Assembly: GCA_008692225.1 (NCBI GenBank)
Contig: VICG01000001.1
Span: forward strand, 1,290,501 to 1,354,500
Length of the DNA: 64,000 nucleotides
Direction: 5' to 3'
Source: Monilinia fructicola
Taxonomy: Eukaryota > Ascomycota > Leotiomycetes > Helotiales > Sclerotiniaceae
Positions within the stretch are counted from its first letter, which is position 1; every line of letters starts with the position of its first letter. The translations under genes were made by a program, and so were the position numbers. The notes below the pieces were generated by a model. It did no database searches and had not been told where the DNA came from. It saw only the letters and a list, made by a program, of their open reading frames with translations. Below are positions 25,490 through 36,072 of this stretch, in pieces.

Positions 25490-26302
25490 TGTAGGACTGT
25501 TTGATTCTTGTAGACCTCAGAGGTAAATGAAAGCGACACCGAGAGAATGGAAAAATAATGAATAGCAGAGATAAATTCCACAATCCAAAATACCTCCATG
25601 CCCCTAGAAATAACTCAAACAATTGCTATGTAACATGAATTTCTGCATTTCGGAGTTCAACTCCACCGAAAGAGGAGTAATGACGTTTACTTCGGTCACT
25701 GCATAATACTCAGGGCAGATCTATCATCTGTTAATCTAAGATCAAGCCAAGAGGAGAAGTTGATAACATTAGCCTGGGGTTGAAGATTTGCAAATCATAA
25801 TACAGGCTAAAGTTGAAGAACACTTGGTCTCAAAAATAGAAGTCAATATTTCTAGCGTGAATAAAAGAACTCGGTAGAACTAAATTGATATGGCAAGAAA
25901 TGTTCTTGACTTTCACCTGAAAGCCTAGGGCTCATCTTGCAATTTGATGAAGAGATAAATACCTTCAAGAGAGGAATAGGAATGTCGATAGACATGTGCA
26001 TTTTGTGAACTGATCTCACAAGAGATGGATGAAGCTTACTTGAAAAAACACGGGCACTAATGCACGCTGTTAGCCTGTTGTGTACCAAGCCGTCGCTAGC
26101 TAGAGTGGGGAAATTAGTATCCACCAATGACATTCCTCCTGGACTACATCACGTTCGGTTCGCTGCGGCTGCATGGCACATTGATACTCCAAGCAATTTG
26201 CAATTCCTCTCAAGCAAAAATACAAAATGATAGCTTGGAGAAAGTCATCCTCGCTGTCCCATAGACCAAGTCCATCGACGAGGGTCTCCTCCAGCATTCA
26301 CC
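25490..26302. other. divergent promoter region between GH28 and GH43
   Basis: About 0.8 kb between two divergent glycosidase genes, so a shared upstream region. No ORF has coding features. No clear palindromic operator was seen. Confidence 0.5.
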
Positions 26303-28221
26303 ATGACCCAAACTAACACTTATACCAACCCCATCCTCCCCGGAAGTCACCCTGACCCCTCCATCATCCGCTCCGGTGAAAACTACTTCCTCATCACCTC
26401 CTCCTTTGAGTACTTTCCCGGGATCCCCATATACCACAGCACCGATCTGATATCATGGAACCTCATATCCCATGCGTTGACACGTCGCTCACAGCTTGAT
26501 ATCCGGACGCCCGAGCCTGGAGGTGGCATCTGGGCTCCGACTATCAGGGAGCACGACGGCTGGTTTTACATCGCGGCGGCGTGTTTCGATAGGTATAGGC
26601 CACAGGAAGATGAACGAGTATGGCCCAGGGGATTTTATGTAAAATGCAGAGTGGAGGATATATTTGACGGGGAATGGAGTGAACCGATTTGGTTTGATGA
26701 AGTGGGTTTTGACCAGGATGTAAGTGTATCTCAAGTGTATCGCTGAAATTAGGAGCCGTGAAGAATCGCAAGTGACGATGGTGACTAATGCCAAAACAAA
26801 GCTGTTTTTTGACGATGATGGGAAAGTCTACCTATCTACCACCCGACGCAAACATGAGCGAACGCTTGGGAGACCTCTCAAAGACTTTGCCATTCACATC
26901 TCTACTGTTGATCTTGATACCGGTGCCTCCACTTCCGTTCCCAAAGTGATCCGTTCCTCGGATTCGGGGATTGCAGAAGGTTCTCACATCTTCAAGCGAG
27001 GGAAGTTTTACTATCTCTTTACAGCAGAAGGTGGCACCGAATCCGGTCACTGTGAGTGGGTATCACGATCCTCGAATGGCCCATTGGGACCGTGGGAAAT
27101 TGGGAACGCACCATTATGGGAAATTGGAGCTGAAGGTGATGAAGTGGTAAATACGGGTCACATCGATATTGTTGAAGATAAGAACGGGAATTGGTGGGCA
27201 GTTATGCTTGCATGTCGACCTATACGATTGGCTGAGGGAACGAGAACTTTGCCCTCCGAGCATGGTGGGTATGAGAGAGTACCTGGAGGCTGGAAATCCT
27301 CTGTCTTCGGTAAGTTATGATAGGGAGCGACCACCCAGAAATTTAACCACTACTCAAACGATTCTAGGCAGAGAGACATTCCTAGTCCCCATGAGATGGG
27401 AGAATGACTGGCCAGTCGTAAACAACGGCAAGAAGATTACACTCCAGGGTCAAGGTCCAGGATTATATCCATTACAGCGACCCAGCAAATGGCGAGACGA
27501 CTTTACGAGTCCAGCGTTACAACTCGGCTGGTATCGAAAAAGTAAGCCCCCCCCCCATCACGATCCGCACACCACGCAAGCGAGAAGATAAACGACAAGG
27601 GGTAACCCACTAACAACCCCCCCAGACACCCCGCAAAAGCGAGACTACGAAATCAGCAGCACCCCCCCGGGCCTCCGTCTACTCGGCAGCCCCTACACCG
27701 TCAGCAGTCCCGCGTGCCCCACACTTTTCCTCCGCAAACAAACGTCCCGCGTTGGGCTCTGGTCCACCAAACTATCCTTCGCGCCCTCGTCTCCCCACAT
27801 GGAAGCCGGCACGGCCGTATACTGGAACCACTGCACGCACATCCGTATCGGGATACGGGGCGCGGCCGCGGACGTCAGTAGACGGATCGTTGAGTTCCAC
27901 CACGAGATCAACGGCCAGCATGCGCGGGGCGGCCGTCGCGCGCTAGAAACGGGGGGCGATGTCATCCTGCTCATTTGGTGTACGGACGAGGGATACAAAT
28001 TGGGCTATCGGCCATGTGATGCAGGGGATGGCAGCGGTATAGAGTGGCTGTGCGAAGCGACGGTTGACGAGATGACGCCCAATCCATCGATTGGGGCTGC
28101 GTTTACGGGCATGATGTTGGGGGTGTATGCGACGGGAAACGGGGATTCGGGGACTGTTCCGGCTGCTTTTGAGTTTGCGGAGTTTGATGCCCTTGGCAGG
28201 CTGGACGGTGTTGGGGAGTGA
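26303..28221 (+). CDS. GH43 beta-xylosidase / arabinofuranosidase-type glycosidase, 4 exons
   Basis: Exons 26303-26719, 26802-27309, 27368-27541 and 27626-28221 give 564 residues. The N-terminal half is a five-bladed beta-propeller of GH43: GSHPDPSII carries the catalytic base Asp, LFFDDDGKVYL a second conserved Asp blade, and EGSHIFKRG the acid Glu. The C-terminal part after about residue 340 looks like the beta-sandwich usually attached to two-domain GH43 beta-xylosidases. There is no signal peptide: the protein starts MTQTNTYTNPILPG directly at the propeller. It is therefore predicted cytosolic, acting on short xylo- or arabino-oligosaccharides brought in by transport. The last two exons are much richer in GC than the first two, and the third intron has a run of twelve or so C after its donor. 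Xylosidase and arabinofuranosidase activity cannot be separated by reading alone. Confidence 0.88.
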
Positions 28222-28668
28222 GTGGTGTTGGTGCTGAGAACTTTTCGGGGTTGGTGTTTTGATGGTTAGAGAATGGGTGGTTCGAGTATTGCGCCCTTGA
28301 GGTCGTCGGGCGTTCGCCGGATTCTCGCATGTTCTCACACAACACAGCACAGCATACAACAGTAATCATAAGCCCGCAGGGCTATCCAAGTATTAAATAT
28401 CACATGCGGTGTTTAAGTTTGAATATAGAGGTGTGCTTGAGCAATATCAGAGATGGGACTCTGTTCAACTTTCGTTTTCTCTAGTAGAATAGTAGTGGTC
28501 TTTGATAGAGTACGTGTAATACATATCGAGTTTATATATATCAGATTTATATTTATATACGTGTATGTATAAGCCAAAGTGCAACAGCCAGAGCACACAT
28601 ACCTACCCTCCATCCACCCTCCGTTCATCAAATCCGAACGCAAACCAGCCATCCACCAACTCACCCCC
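28222..28668. other. intergenic region between convergent genes
   Basis: The GH43 and transporter genes converge here. It probably contains both 3' UTRs. An AT-rich tract near 28520-28570 is present and nothing else is recognised. Confidence 0.5.
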
Positions 28669-30584
28669 TCAGACCTTCTCCCCCAGCCTCACATTCTCCG
28701 TCTGCACCCCCTCCACCTCCTCAATCTCTCCATCTCCCATCTCAACATGCTGCACATGCGCATGATGCGCATCCTCCAAGCCCAACTGCGCGCCCCCCTT
28801 CTCCACATGGTTGACACCTCCAAACAGCACATCCATTTCCTCCAACATGACGTTTCTGGTTTCCGGGACTATGAAGAGAACGAAGAGGGCGAGGAGACAA
28901 TTGATGCCGCCGAAGAAGTAGAAGGTTTTGCTATTAGAGGGGGTATTAGTGTTGGGGGTTCATGGTTGGGGTAGGTAGGGAGGAAGGCAAAGGATGGATG
29001 AAGAGATATGGAAGGGAAATATGAAGGAGAGCATACAAACTACACTTTGCCAAAAAGACAGGAAAGAACTGGTTAAAGATTAAATTCGACACATTCTGCC
29101 ACTGGCTACACATGCCCACGGCCTGCGCCCTCACATTCATGCTGAAGACTTCCGAGGTCCAGATCCAGGTTGTGGCGCCCCACGTCGGTTTGTAGAAGAA
29201 GATGAAGAGGAACAGCAGGAAGGTCAGTGCGATGCCGACCGGTTGATCTTTGGTCAGGGTTTTGGTCGTCCCGCTCATGTAGTACGAGTTGGGGGTGGCG
29301 ACGCCCACGGACGCGAAAGCGATCATGCAGAGGGCCATGCCGAAGCCTCCGACGATGAAGAGGAATTTGCGGCCGTAGCGATCGACGGTCCAGACGGCGT
29401 TGAGGGTGAAGAGGATACCGCATGTGCCGTTAATGGCGTTGATGAGATTGATGGTTTCGGCGTCTTTGTAGATTCCTTTGTAGATGGCCGATGAGTAACT
29501 GTTGAGACTTCCTTGGCCGGTGAGTTGTTGACCTCCGTTGATAATGAATGCGATCCACATTCTTTTGCGGACAGATTTGTCCATCCAGAGAGCTTTGTAT
29601 GAACTCGTAGATTTTTGTTCCTTTTCGTATTCGAGCGCTTCTCTAATTTGAAGGAGTTCATCTTCAACCTCCTGTTCGGTGTCTCGGACGGCACGGAGGG
29701 ATTGGCGGGCTGCTTCGACATTATTTCCGTGTTGAATGTACCAACGGGGAGTCTCGGGGACGAATGGCAGAAGAACGCAGATGAGGATTGGAACGAGCAT
29801 CTGGAAAATGACAATCGTTTTCCAATCCCATTCACCGAGAGTAGCAGTATGTTTTCCCGTCGCGTAGGCAATCCAGTAGGCAAGGAATGAGCCGACTGAA
29901 TAGAAAAGTTGCCAGAAGCCCATGATCTTACCACGAATAGAGGACGGTGCAAGTTCTCCAATGTATACTGGTCCAGCAGCTATATGCATGTTAGAAGGGA
30001 CAAATATCCAGCGTGTTCAGAGACAAAGGGTACGTACTCAAAGCAATTCCCTGCCCCAGACCAATGATGACACGACCTCCAATAAATGCATTCAAATTTC
30101 CCCTTGGTGAGAAACATTGAACGAAAGTAGCAACAATGGTTAAGAAGCAGCCAATTCCCATTCCCCATCTTCGTCCGAGTTTATCAGCCTAGAAGTATGT
30201 TAGTATATAGATAGATATATAGGGAAGAGAGATATTCTACGTACGATTGGCCCACCGAAGAAGAATCCAGACACGATTCCACCGATATTATAAGATGTGT
30301 TGACGAGCCCGAGAGTATATGTGCTCTAAGGTCTGTCAGCTGCAGGCACGCCGCCAATTGGCATTTTCAAGTCCTTACGGGCTTATCGAAGTACGCAACC
30401 CAATGTTTAGAGTTTTGACAAGCATTGAAAACAGAGGCATCATAGCCGTATAACACCATACACGCAGCTGCCACCATAGAGATGTACCTAAAGACGAATC
30501 AGACTTTTAACCTTTTCGTCTCAACATTTGGGTTGATACTGACCAATTGTACCATCTCTTAGATGTGGTATTAAAAACAGCCAT
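28669..30584 (-). CDS. MFS sugar transporter, 12 TM, 6 exons
   Basis: Plasma-membrane sugar:proton symporter of the MFS sugar porter family. Exons 30584-30544, 30487-30379, 30325-30245, 30188-30038, 29979-29037 and 28930-28669 give 528 residues. Signature motifs are ADKLGRRWGM between TM2 and TM3, GRVIIGLGQG in TM4, PETPRWYI after TM6, TVDRYGRKF between TM8 and TM9, and PETRNVMLEEMDVLFGG after TM12. The extreme C-terminus is His/Glu-rich and variable. The last intron needs the donor GTATGC at 29036, giving SFKTFYFFGG in the last helix; the frame runs into stops otherwise. Substrate could be a hexose, pentose or galacturonate; residues that decide this cannot be judged by eye. It faces a GH43 gene and lies close to an exo-polygalacturonase, and carries CreA-type consensus sites upstream. 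Confidence 0.9.
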
Positions 30585-30996
30585 CTTGCCTCTGGTCAAA
30601 TTTGTTGATTGAAATTCCAATGTGACGGAAAATAAAAGTGTGTTCGTCCTCCGTCGATTCACTTCCTCTGTTGATGATCTCAAGAATGCAGTACAAATGC
30701 AATGTTACCAAAATACGATGAATGCGAGAGACAGCCTATGATCAATTATAACATTCATCAAGGGTTCAATATGTACATGTAACACTCATTTTCCACCAGC
30801 CTCAAAGGGACTTTTGACGGCTATAACATGGACCACTGTGCCGTAAGATCTTCGCCGTTACCAAAAGGGATGACATCCACACGGAAATGATCGAAGTAAT
30901 AATTGCACCAATCCCCCTTCACCACTTTGACCAATTAAGATGTGGCGTTCCAATGAAGATGCTCGTCTCTCATTAGTCTGTGTTAATCCTAGAGAT

Positions 30997-31040
30997 ATCC
31001 TGGAGAAATCCTGGAGTAATCCTGGAGGAATCCTGGAGAA
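30997..31040. repeat. 11-bp tandem repeat, four units
   Basis: The unit ATCCTGGAGAA is repeated four times with one-base variants (GAA, GTA, GGA, GAA endings), with a partial fifth copy just upstream. It lies about 410-455 bp before the transporter start. Confidence 0.8.
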
Positions 31041-31053
31041 ATTACCTGAGCTT

Positions 31054-31108
31054 GTGGGGGTGGTTATCCCTTTTCGTGGGGTAACTCCCCCAGATGAGAG
31101 CTCCCCGC
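31054..31108 (-). promoter_or_regulatory. cluster of CreA/Cre1-type SYGGRG sites
   Basis: Four matches to the carbon-catabolite repressor consensus SYGGRG lie within 55 bp: GTGGGG at 31054-31059 and 31076-31081 on the plus strand, CTGGGG (31088-31093) and GCGGGG (31103-31108) on the minus strand. They are 470-525 bp upstream of the sugar transporter start. Fungal CreA often binds paired sites. The consensus is degenerate, so binding is an inference. Confidence 0.4.
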
Positions 31109-31584
31109 TTATGCCCAGGTATCACTTGTATTTATTCCATGGGTTCGGTGAAACACATGCTTTATATAGAATTCCAACAATTTTTTATTGTTGAAATCAA
31201 ATCGAACGATACATGAAAGTTTTGTGGATCTTCTGATATGCGGAGAAATACAAAAAGAATAATCGTACAGCAATCCAAACCATGTTCCCATAACCTTGGA
31301 AAGCTTTGCCTCTTTTCCAGGAATAGATGACGGTCAAATCCGCTTGGATCATTCACGAGTAAATGAGAATGGTAGGTTTAGCAGAATTAATATCAATCAG
31401 TAATCGCGGAATATCATGTGTGTTGGATTGATTTGTTTCGTCAGCAAGAGCTAACCATATCTCATTTACGTTCGTACATTAATACATCTCTTCCATACAA
31501 CGCCAAGTCATCCAGTTTTTCCGTCCTTTCATCCCCATCCCATCTTAATTAGATGACCAAGAAGCCCTTGTCCCCAATGAACTC

Positions 31585-34500
31585 TTAAACCTTTCCAGCC
31601 GCACCTCCAACCTTTTCCAACCCGTGAATCGTGTCGAGTAAACTTTGCAACTCAACTTTAGAATCACCAGGATTAGGAATTGAATCTAAAAGCCCATCCT
31701 TAGATTGAAATCTAGTGCCTAGAGATTTTATAATCCCCCAAGCACGTCTGAATTCATCACGAATTGAAACAATTCCATTATGAGTTACAGTTCGTGCGAT
31801 ATTGTGCTCTATCTCGAATGGATCTTCGATTGCCAAGAGATATCGATGACGAACCTCCTTAGTTTCTTCCATGGTTCTAGGAGGCTGCTTCTCAAGCTTG
31901 AGTTCTGGCTCAGAAGATAAATTGCCAGTATTCTCGCCCGCGGGTTTTGAAATGGCTGGAGTAGACAACTTTGGTGTTGTGGGTGTAGGAGCCGCAATTT
32001 GTGTAGTCTCAACGACCGTTCTTGCACCAACCCATCCTTTCTCTTGTTTGCTAAGGATACCATATTTTGATCGTAAACTCAAAACTTCACGGCCCCACTC
32101 AAATCCCCTGACACCGTGAACGGTTGTCATCTGCGCACTTTGTGCAAAGTATTCAAAAAACCCTCGGAGCAACATACCTACAGAGTCATGGTTATGTGTT
32201 AACATTTTCCTCTCCGCCAAAGATCTGATCTCTGCTTCATTTCTCCAAAATCTCACATCTTGGCCATCACAAGAAGTCTGTGCTGCTTTCTCCAAAGGAG
32301 AAAGGTGGGCAGGTGGCTCTTTATTCATGTGTTGAAGATTAGGTAAGACAGGGGGTTGAACAACGTTCATGAGGTAGTGTAAAACCATAAGGACATAACC
32401 GTAACTCCCAAGTGTACCTCTATATGGGGTATTGATTCCGCGGGTCTTCGCCCAATGTTTCACAAATAGTACCATGATCTTAACTCTTGGATCACAAACA
32501 GAGTATAACCTGAGAAGTAGGGTGTTGTGCAAGGCCAAATGATTTGAAAAGTTGATATCGCATTGAATACCGACCTTGTCCTTGGGAAATTCAAGATGGT
32601 CCTTGTATCGGTCTCGTGGTTTGCTGAGTGATATTTGAGTCGGGTCAGGAAGAGTACGCATAACAGCCACCAGTTCAGCTTGTGAGGAATCCACAGAGAC
32701 TTGTCTACTGGCTATATCTCGCAATATCGGGATGTATTGTTCAACATGGGGCCTGGAATCTTCGTCATACAAATTAGCCTCAAGGGCATGTTCATAATCT
32801 TTCGCAAGTTGCAAAATTTGATGTCGGCGAGCTGCATCTTCCAACGTCGCTATCCCTTCCATGCATTGCAAAGCTTCTCGAATCTGAGAATTATGAATAC
32901 CATCGATGTAATGCTTTACAAACTGGGCGTCAACTTCTTCATCATTCAATTTGCGTAGACGGACGAGATGTTGAGGAAGCCCCCTGCCTTCAAGATCTCC
33001 CTTGAGTTTCTCGACCTTGGCGAGATATTGTTTTGGACTCTCAAACATCAATTGTTCGAGACACAAGAACTGCAAGGAGTTGATTTTTTTCAGTCTTTCT
33101 GAAGCGGTATGCAACTGTCTGTTATAAATTTCAGACTCTGTGACCGGACCTGTTTTGTTCTGCAAAACCTTCCATGCCTCAAGAGCAGCGAGAGCGTCCG
33201 ACTCCTGTTTATCAGTTGCTTCAAATATCAAACGTTTCTCCCATGCCATTGCTAATCTCTCTCCCTCAATCTGTGTGCAAATTCCGTTCAGGGATCGTTG
33301 GACACAGAGCACGGAAGGATCAAATAATGGAGAAATAGATGGATAGTTGGATAGACGGTTAGATAAGTCCGCAGAGTACAATCCAAGAATGAAAGCTCGA
33401 CAAACTTCATTGAGAAGCTTCGCCTCTTCCATGTTGAGATCAGTAGAGTTTAAAGACAAATCGCGCCCGCCATGTTTTCTCAAAGCACGTTTAGCACAAA
33501 TATGGTAGTCAACAAGATTCTGGTGCTCCTTTTGCTTCAGAGAAACTGCTTTCTTCTCAACCGGTTGCACTTCCTCTTTGTTGGTGGGTTTGCTTGTATT
33601 GCTCGTGGTCTTTGTCGAGGATTTGACCTTCGAATCTGCATGCACCGGGATTTGTTCTGGAGACTTTGTTGTATCCAAGTGCTTCTCGTCTGCGTCATCA
33701 TCATCATCTTGACCTTCAACCAAGCCGTTCTCCCATTTCTTACGCTCCTCTAAAAGATCTGTCATTAAGCTTTCGAGTGGTTTCTCGCAAAGTTTAATGA
33801 TAGGAACTCTTGTTCTAGTGAGTAATCGTGCCCCATAGCCAAGGCTCAGTAACTTTTTCTCCAACAATCGTGGTATTTGGGATTCCGATGACTCCGCTGA
33901 TGGATTGGAGAATGGCGTTAGTATTGCAAGATCCATATCCGAACCTTTGGTTGCAAACCCCGAGCTCAAACTTCCGTAGCATTTCAATTCAACGGTTGAA
34001 GCATCAAAATCTTTGTTACCAAGCTCCTCTTGCTCATGTTCCGCGATTGCTGCTCTGCAAATTTCCTCAATATGCGCTCGGAATTCCTCTTTCTTGTTTG
34101 CCTCAACAGTGTCAATGGCCACTTTTGGAACACATTCTTCCGCCAATTTATCCAAGAATGCGCTTTGGCTGACCAATTCTTCAGTAGTCACCCCAAAATT
34201 TCTTCGCCCTTGCCCACTGGGAGTTGAAAGACCTTGATGATACAATTGCCGATTTTGTGGAGCAGGTCTTGAATTGAACGAGCCTGGTCCAGGAGTTGCT
34301 TGATTCATGTTTTGCCAATAAGGCTGTTGATTTTGCTGCGGATACATAGGCTTTTGAAACTGATGATTTGAACCTGTATGATTTGAATATCCTCCGGACC
34401 GAGGAGAGTTCTGGTAAGCCGCCTGAGGGGTATAGGAAGCAGTTGGAGTTTGGTTTGACAAGCGTGGAGAAAACTGTTGGTGTTGGTGTTGTTGCAGTCT

Positions 34501-35058
34501 TTGGTTATTCCCACGATTGTTGTTGTAATTTTGTGGGGCGGATGGCGTGGGTTGCTGTTGTCCCAAATGAGGTGCATAAATTTGAGGAGATGGACTTGGG
34601 TTATGTTGATACTGCTGCTGCCGCTGCTGCTGGTGATGATGATGATGCTGATACTGATGCTGGTGTTGATGATGCTGCTGTTGTTGTTGCCTAGTATCGA
34701 TTGGGATTGAGAGTTGAGAATTCATTTGTCGTCTTTGCGCTTGGTTCATTCTCTTCTTTCCAGTCTGTGGGGACAATGGAGCAGTGGCGTTTGGAATGGC
34801 TTGTAGTGTAGTAGAGGTTTTGGAAGCCATGCTGGAGAGATATTGCTGCTGTTCTGATGGGCTGGCCAAAAGCATGTGAGGTGGTAAGTGAGGAGCAGCG
34901 AGACCAGCTGCAGGAAGTGGATGCACTGGAATGTTATCATTATTCGTCGTGGCATTTGCATTGTTTAGAATCAGACCTCTGAGTCGATCTTCAAGTCCAT
35001 TACCACCAAAACCTCCTTGAGGTAGGTGGCCAGCTTGCTCTTGCCCTACTGGAAACAT
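31585..35058 (-). CDS. Cid1-like terminal nucleotidyltransferase with split catalytic core
   Basis: Single-exon frame of 1157 residues. It belongs to the DNA polymerase beta-like nucleotidyltransferases that add U, A or C to RNA 3' ends (Cid1/PAP-associated group). Residues 1-330 are low complexity, with a Gln/His run near 115-155 coded by 34600-34700. The catalytic start GSLSSGFATKGSDMDLAIL has Asp374 and Asp376. The third catalytic Asp is Asp834 in QCDINFSNHLALHN, followed by MVLFVKHWAKTRGIN and GTLGSYGYVLMVLHYL, the PAP/25A central domain. In Cid1 the second and third Asp are about 57 residues apart; here about 458, so roughly 400 residues are inserted right after RVPIIKLCEKP. The insert begins acidic and Lys-rich, then becomes helical. 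The C-terminal PAP-associated domain follows. The start at 35058 is the first ATG; an upstream exon is possible. Fungal enzymes of this group tag mRNAs for decay. Confidence 0.82.
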   Translation of the reverse strand: MFPVGQEQAGHLPQGGFGGNGLEDRLRGLILNNANATTNNDNIPVHPLPAAGLAAPHLPPHMLLASPSEQQQYLSSMASKTSTTLQAIPNATAPLSPQTGKKRMNQAQRRQMNSQLSIPIDTRQQQQQHHQHQHQYQHHHHHQQQRQQQYQHNPSPSPQIYAPHLGQQQPTPSAPQNYNNNRGNNQRLQQHQHQQFSPRLSNQTPTASYTPQAAYQNSPRSGGYSNHTGSNHQFQKPMYPQQNQQPYWQNMNQATPGPGSFNSRPAPQNRQLYHQGLSTPSGQGRRNFGVTTEELVSQSAFLDKLAEECVPKVAIDTVEANKKEEFRAHIEEICRAAIAEHEQEELGNKDFDASTVELKCYGSLSSGFATKGSDMDLAILTPFSNPSAESSESQIPRLLEKKLLSLGYGARLLTRTRVPIIKLCEKPLESLMTDLLEERKKWENGLVEGQDDDDDADEKHLDTTKSPEQIPVHADSKVKSSTKTTSNTSKPTNKEEVQPVEKKAVSLKQKEHQNLVDYHICAKRALRKHGGRDLSLNSTDLNMEEAKLLNEVCRAFILGLYSADLSNRLSNYPSISPLFDPSVLCVQRSLNGICTQIEGERLAMAWEKRLIFEATDKQESDALAALEAWKVLQNKTGPVTESEIYNRQLHTASERLKKINSLQFLCLEQLMFESPKQYLAKVEKLKGDLEGRGLPQHLVRLRKLNDEEVDAQFVKHYIDGIHNSQIREALQCMEGIATLEDAARRHQILQLAKDYEHALEANLYDEDSRPHVEQYIPILRDIASRQVSVDSSQAELVAVMRTLPDPTQISLSKPRDRYKDHLEFPKDKVGIQCDINFSNHLALHNTLLLRLYSVCDPRVKIMVLFVKHWAKTRGINTPYRGTLGSYGYVLMVLHYLMNVVQPPVLPNLQHMNKEPPAHLSPLEKAAQTSCDGQDVRFWRNEAEIRSLAERKMLTHNHDSVGMLLRGFFEYFAQSAQMTTVHGVRGFEWGREVLSLRSKYGILSKQEKGWVGARTVVETTQIAAPTPTTPKLSTPAISKPAGENTGNLSSEPELKLEKQPPRTMEETKEVRHRYLLAIEDPFEIEHNIARTVTHNGIVSIRDEFRRAWGIIKSLGTRFQSKDGLLDSIPNPGDSKVELQSLLDTIHGLEKVGGAAGKV
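34595..34700 (-). repeat. Gln/His-coding low-complexity tract in nucleotidyltransferase
   Basis: Runs of CTG, TGA and TTG triplets on the plus strand code for Gln and His repeats on the minus strand. This kind of tract is variable in length between strains and is expected to be disordered. Confidence 0.85.
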
Positions 35059-35403
35059 TGTTGAAAGGGTCTTCTGAGAGCTTGAACCTTGCAACAATTG
35101 CCGAGAAATCAAAGAGGTATTTCACGTCACCGATCAAAATGATGCTAGATATCTCTTGATGGTTCCAAGGTTCAGTCCACACCTTTGAGATTGAAGTTGC
35201 TCTGAAAGTGTGATGGGTTGACAGTTCGTGAGTGAATTCTGATCATGTGATTATTGATCTCTTCTTGGGATCCATGGATATTTCAAATCGCCAGAAACTT
35301 TGCTCCAGTAAAGACAAGAAGATGTATCAGAAATAATTGAGAAATAATTGAGAGAATGTAGATGATCTTTCACAAGTAACCATATGCTAGATATCTGGAT
35401 ATT

Positions 35404-35462
35404 TAGGTAGGTAGGTAGGCAGGTCGGCAGGTCGGCAGGTCGGTAGGTTGGGAGGTAGGTAC
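35404..35462. repeat. imperfect AGGT/AGGTCGGC microsatellite
   Basis: Array of GTAGGTAGGTAGG and GCAGGTCG units ending at a TACCTAGG palindrome. Similar AGGT arrays occur at about 48759-48779, 58118-58156, 58448-58502 and 60812-60832 in this window. Confidence 0.8.
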
Positions 35463-35935
35463 CTAGGGATTGATGGTATTGATGGTGTTGATGGAACCTG
35501 GAAGGGTGAATTGAGATCAAATTTGTAGAGCAGAGCTTTTTTTGGATTGATAAACTCAGATTCGATAACTTTTCATCATCATTTGATGGAGTCCGCGGGT
35601 GATCTAGAACGCTGTTCGGATTGCCCAGTGTCTTTTTTATATCCTTGAATGAATGAATCGATAGATGGATGTATACGAGTAATGTAACCAATGTAACTAA
35701 TGTAATGTAATGTAACGCAACGTGATAATGATGTTTGAATTGTTTTCTCGATTAGAAGTTGAATTTGTTGTGTACGGAGTAGATATTGAGAAGAACCATT
35801 CCATAAAGCAATGAATAGAAAGAATACCAGTAATCATTGACTGTCCCTACCTAGGTACCTAGGTAGGGAGGTGAAGTTCAATGATTACAATATAATAATA
35901 AGTTTCAATGATGGATGCTGATTATTAATCAATGT

Positions 35936-36072
35936 GAATGAGAGAATGGAGAGGGGGAGAGTGGAGAGAAGGAGAGGGGAGAGGGGAGAGGGGCGGAGAG
36001 GAGAGGAGAGGAGAGGAGAGAGAGGAGAGGAGAGGAGAGGAGAGGAGAGGAGAGGGGAGGGGAGCGGAGGGG
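35936..36072. repeat. polypurine GGAGA tract
   Basis: About 135 bp almost purely of G and A on the plus strand, dominated by GGAGA and GAGAGG units with mirror symmetry. Such tracts can form triplex DNA; that is an inference. Apparent frames on both strands are artefacts of the repeat. Confidence 0.85.

Larger units (their letters stand above)
30585..31584. other. 1 kb transporter promoter region
   Basis: Between the start of the sugar transporter and the 3' end of the nucleotidyltransferase. It holds a short 11-bp tandem repeat at 30997-31040 and a group of CreA-like sites at 31054-31108. No coding sequence was found. Confidence 0.55.
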
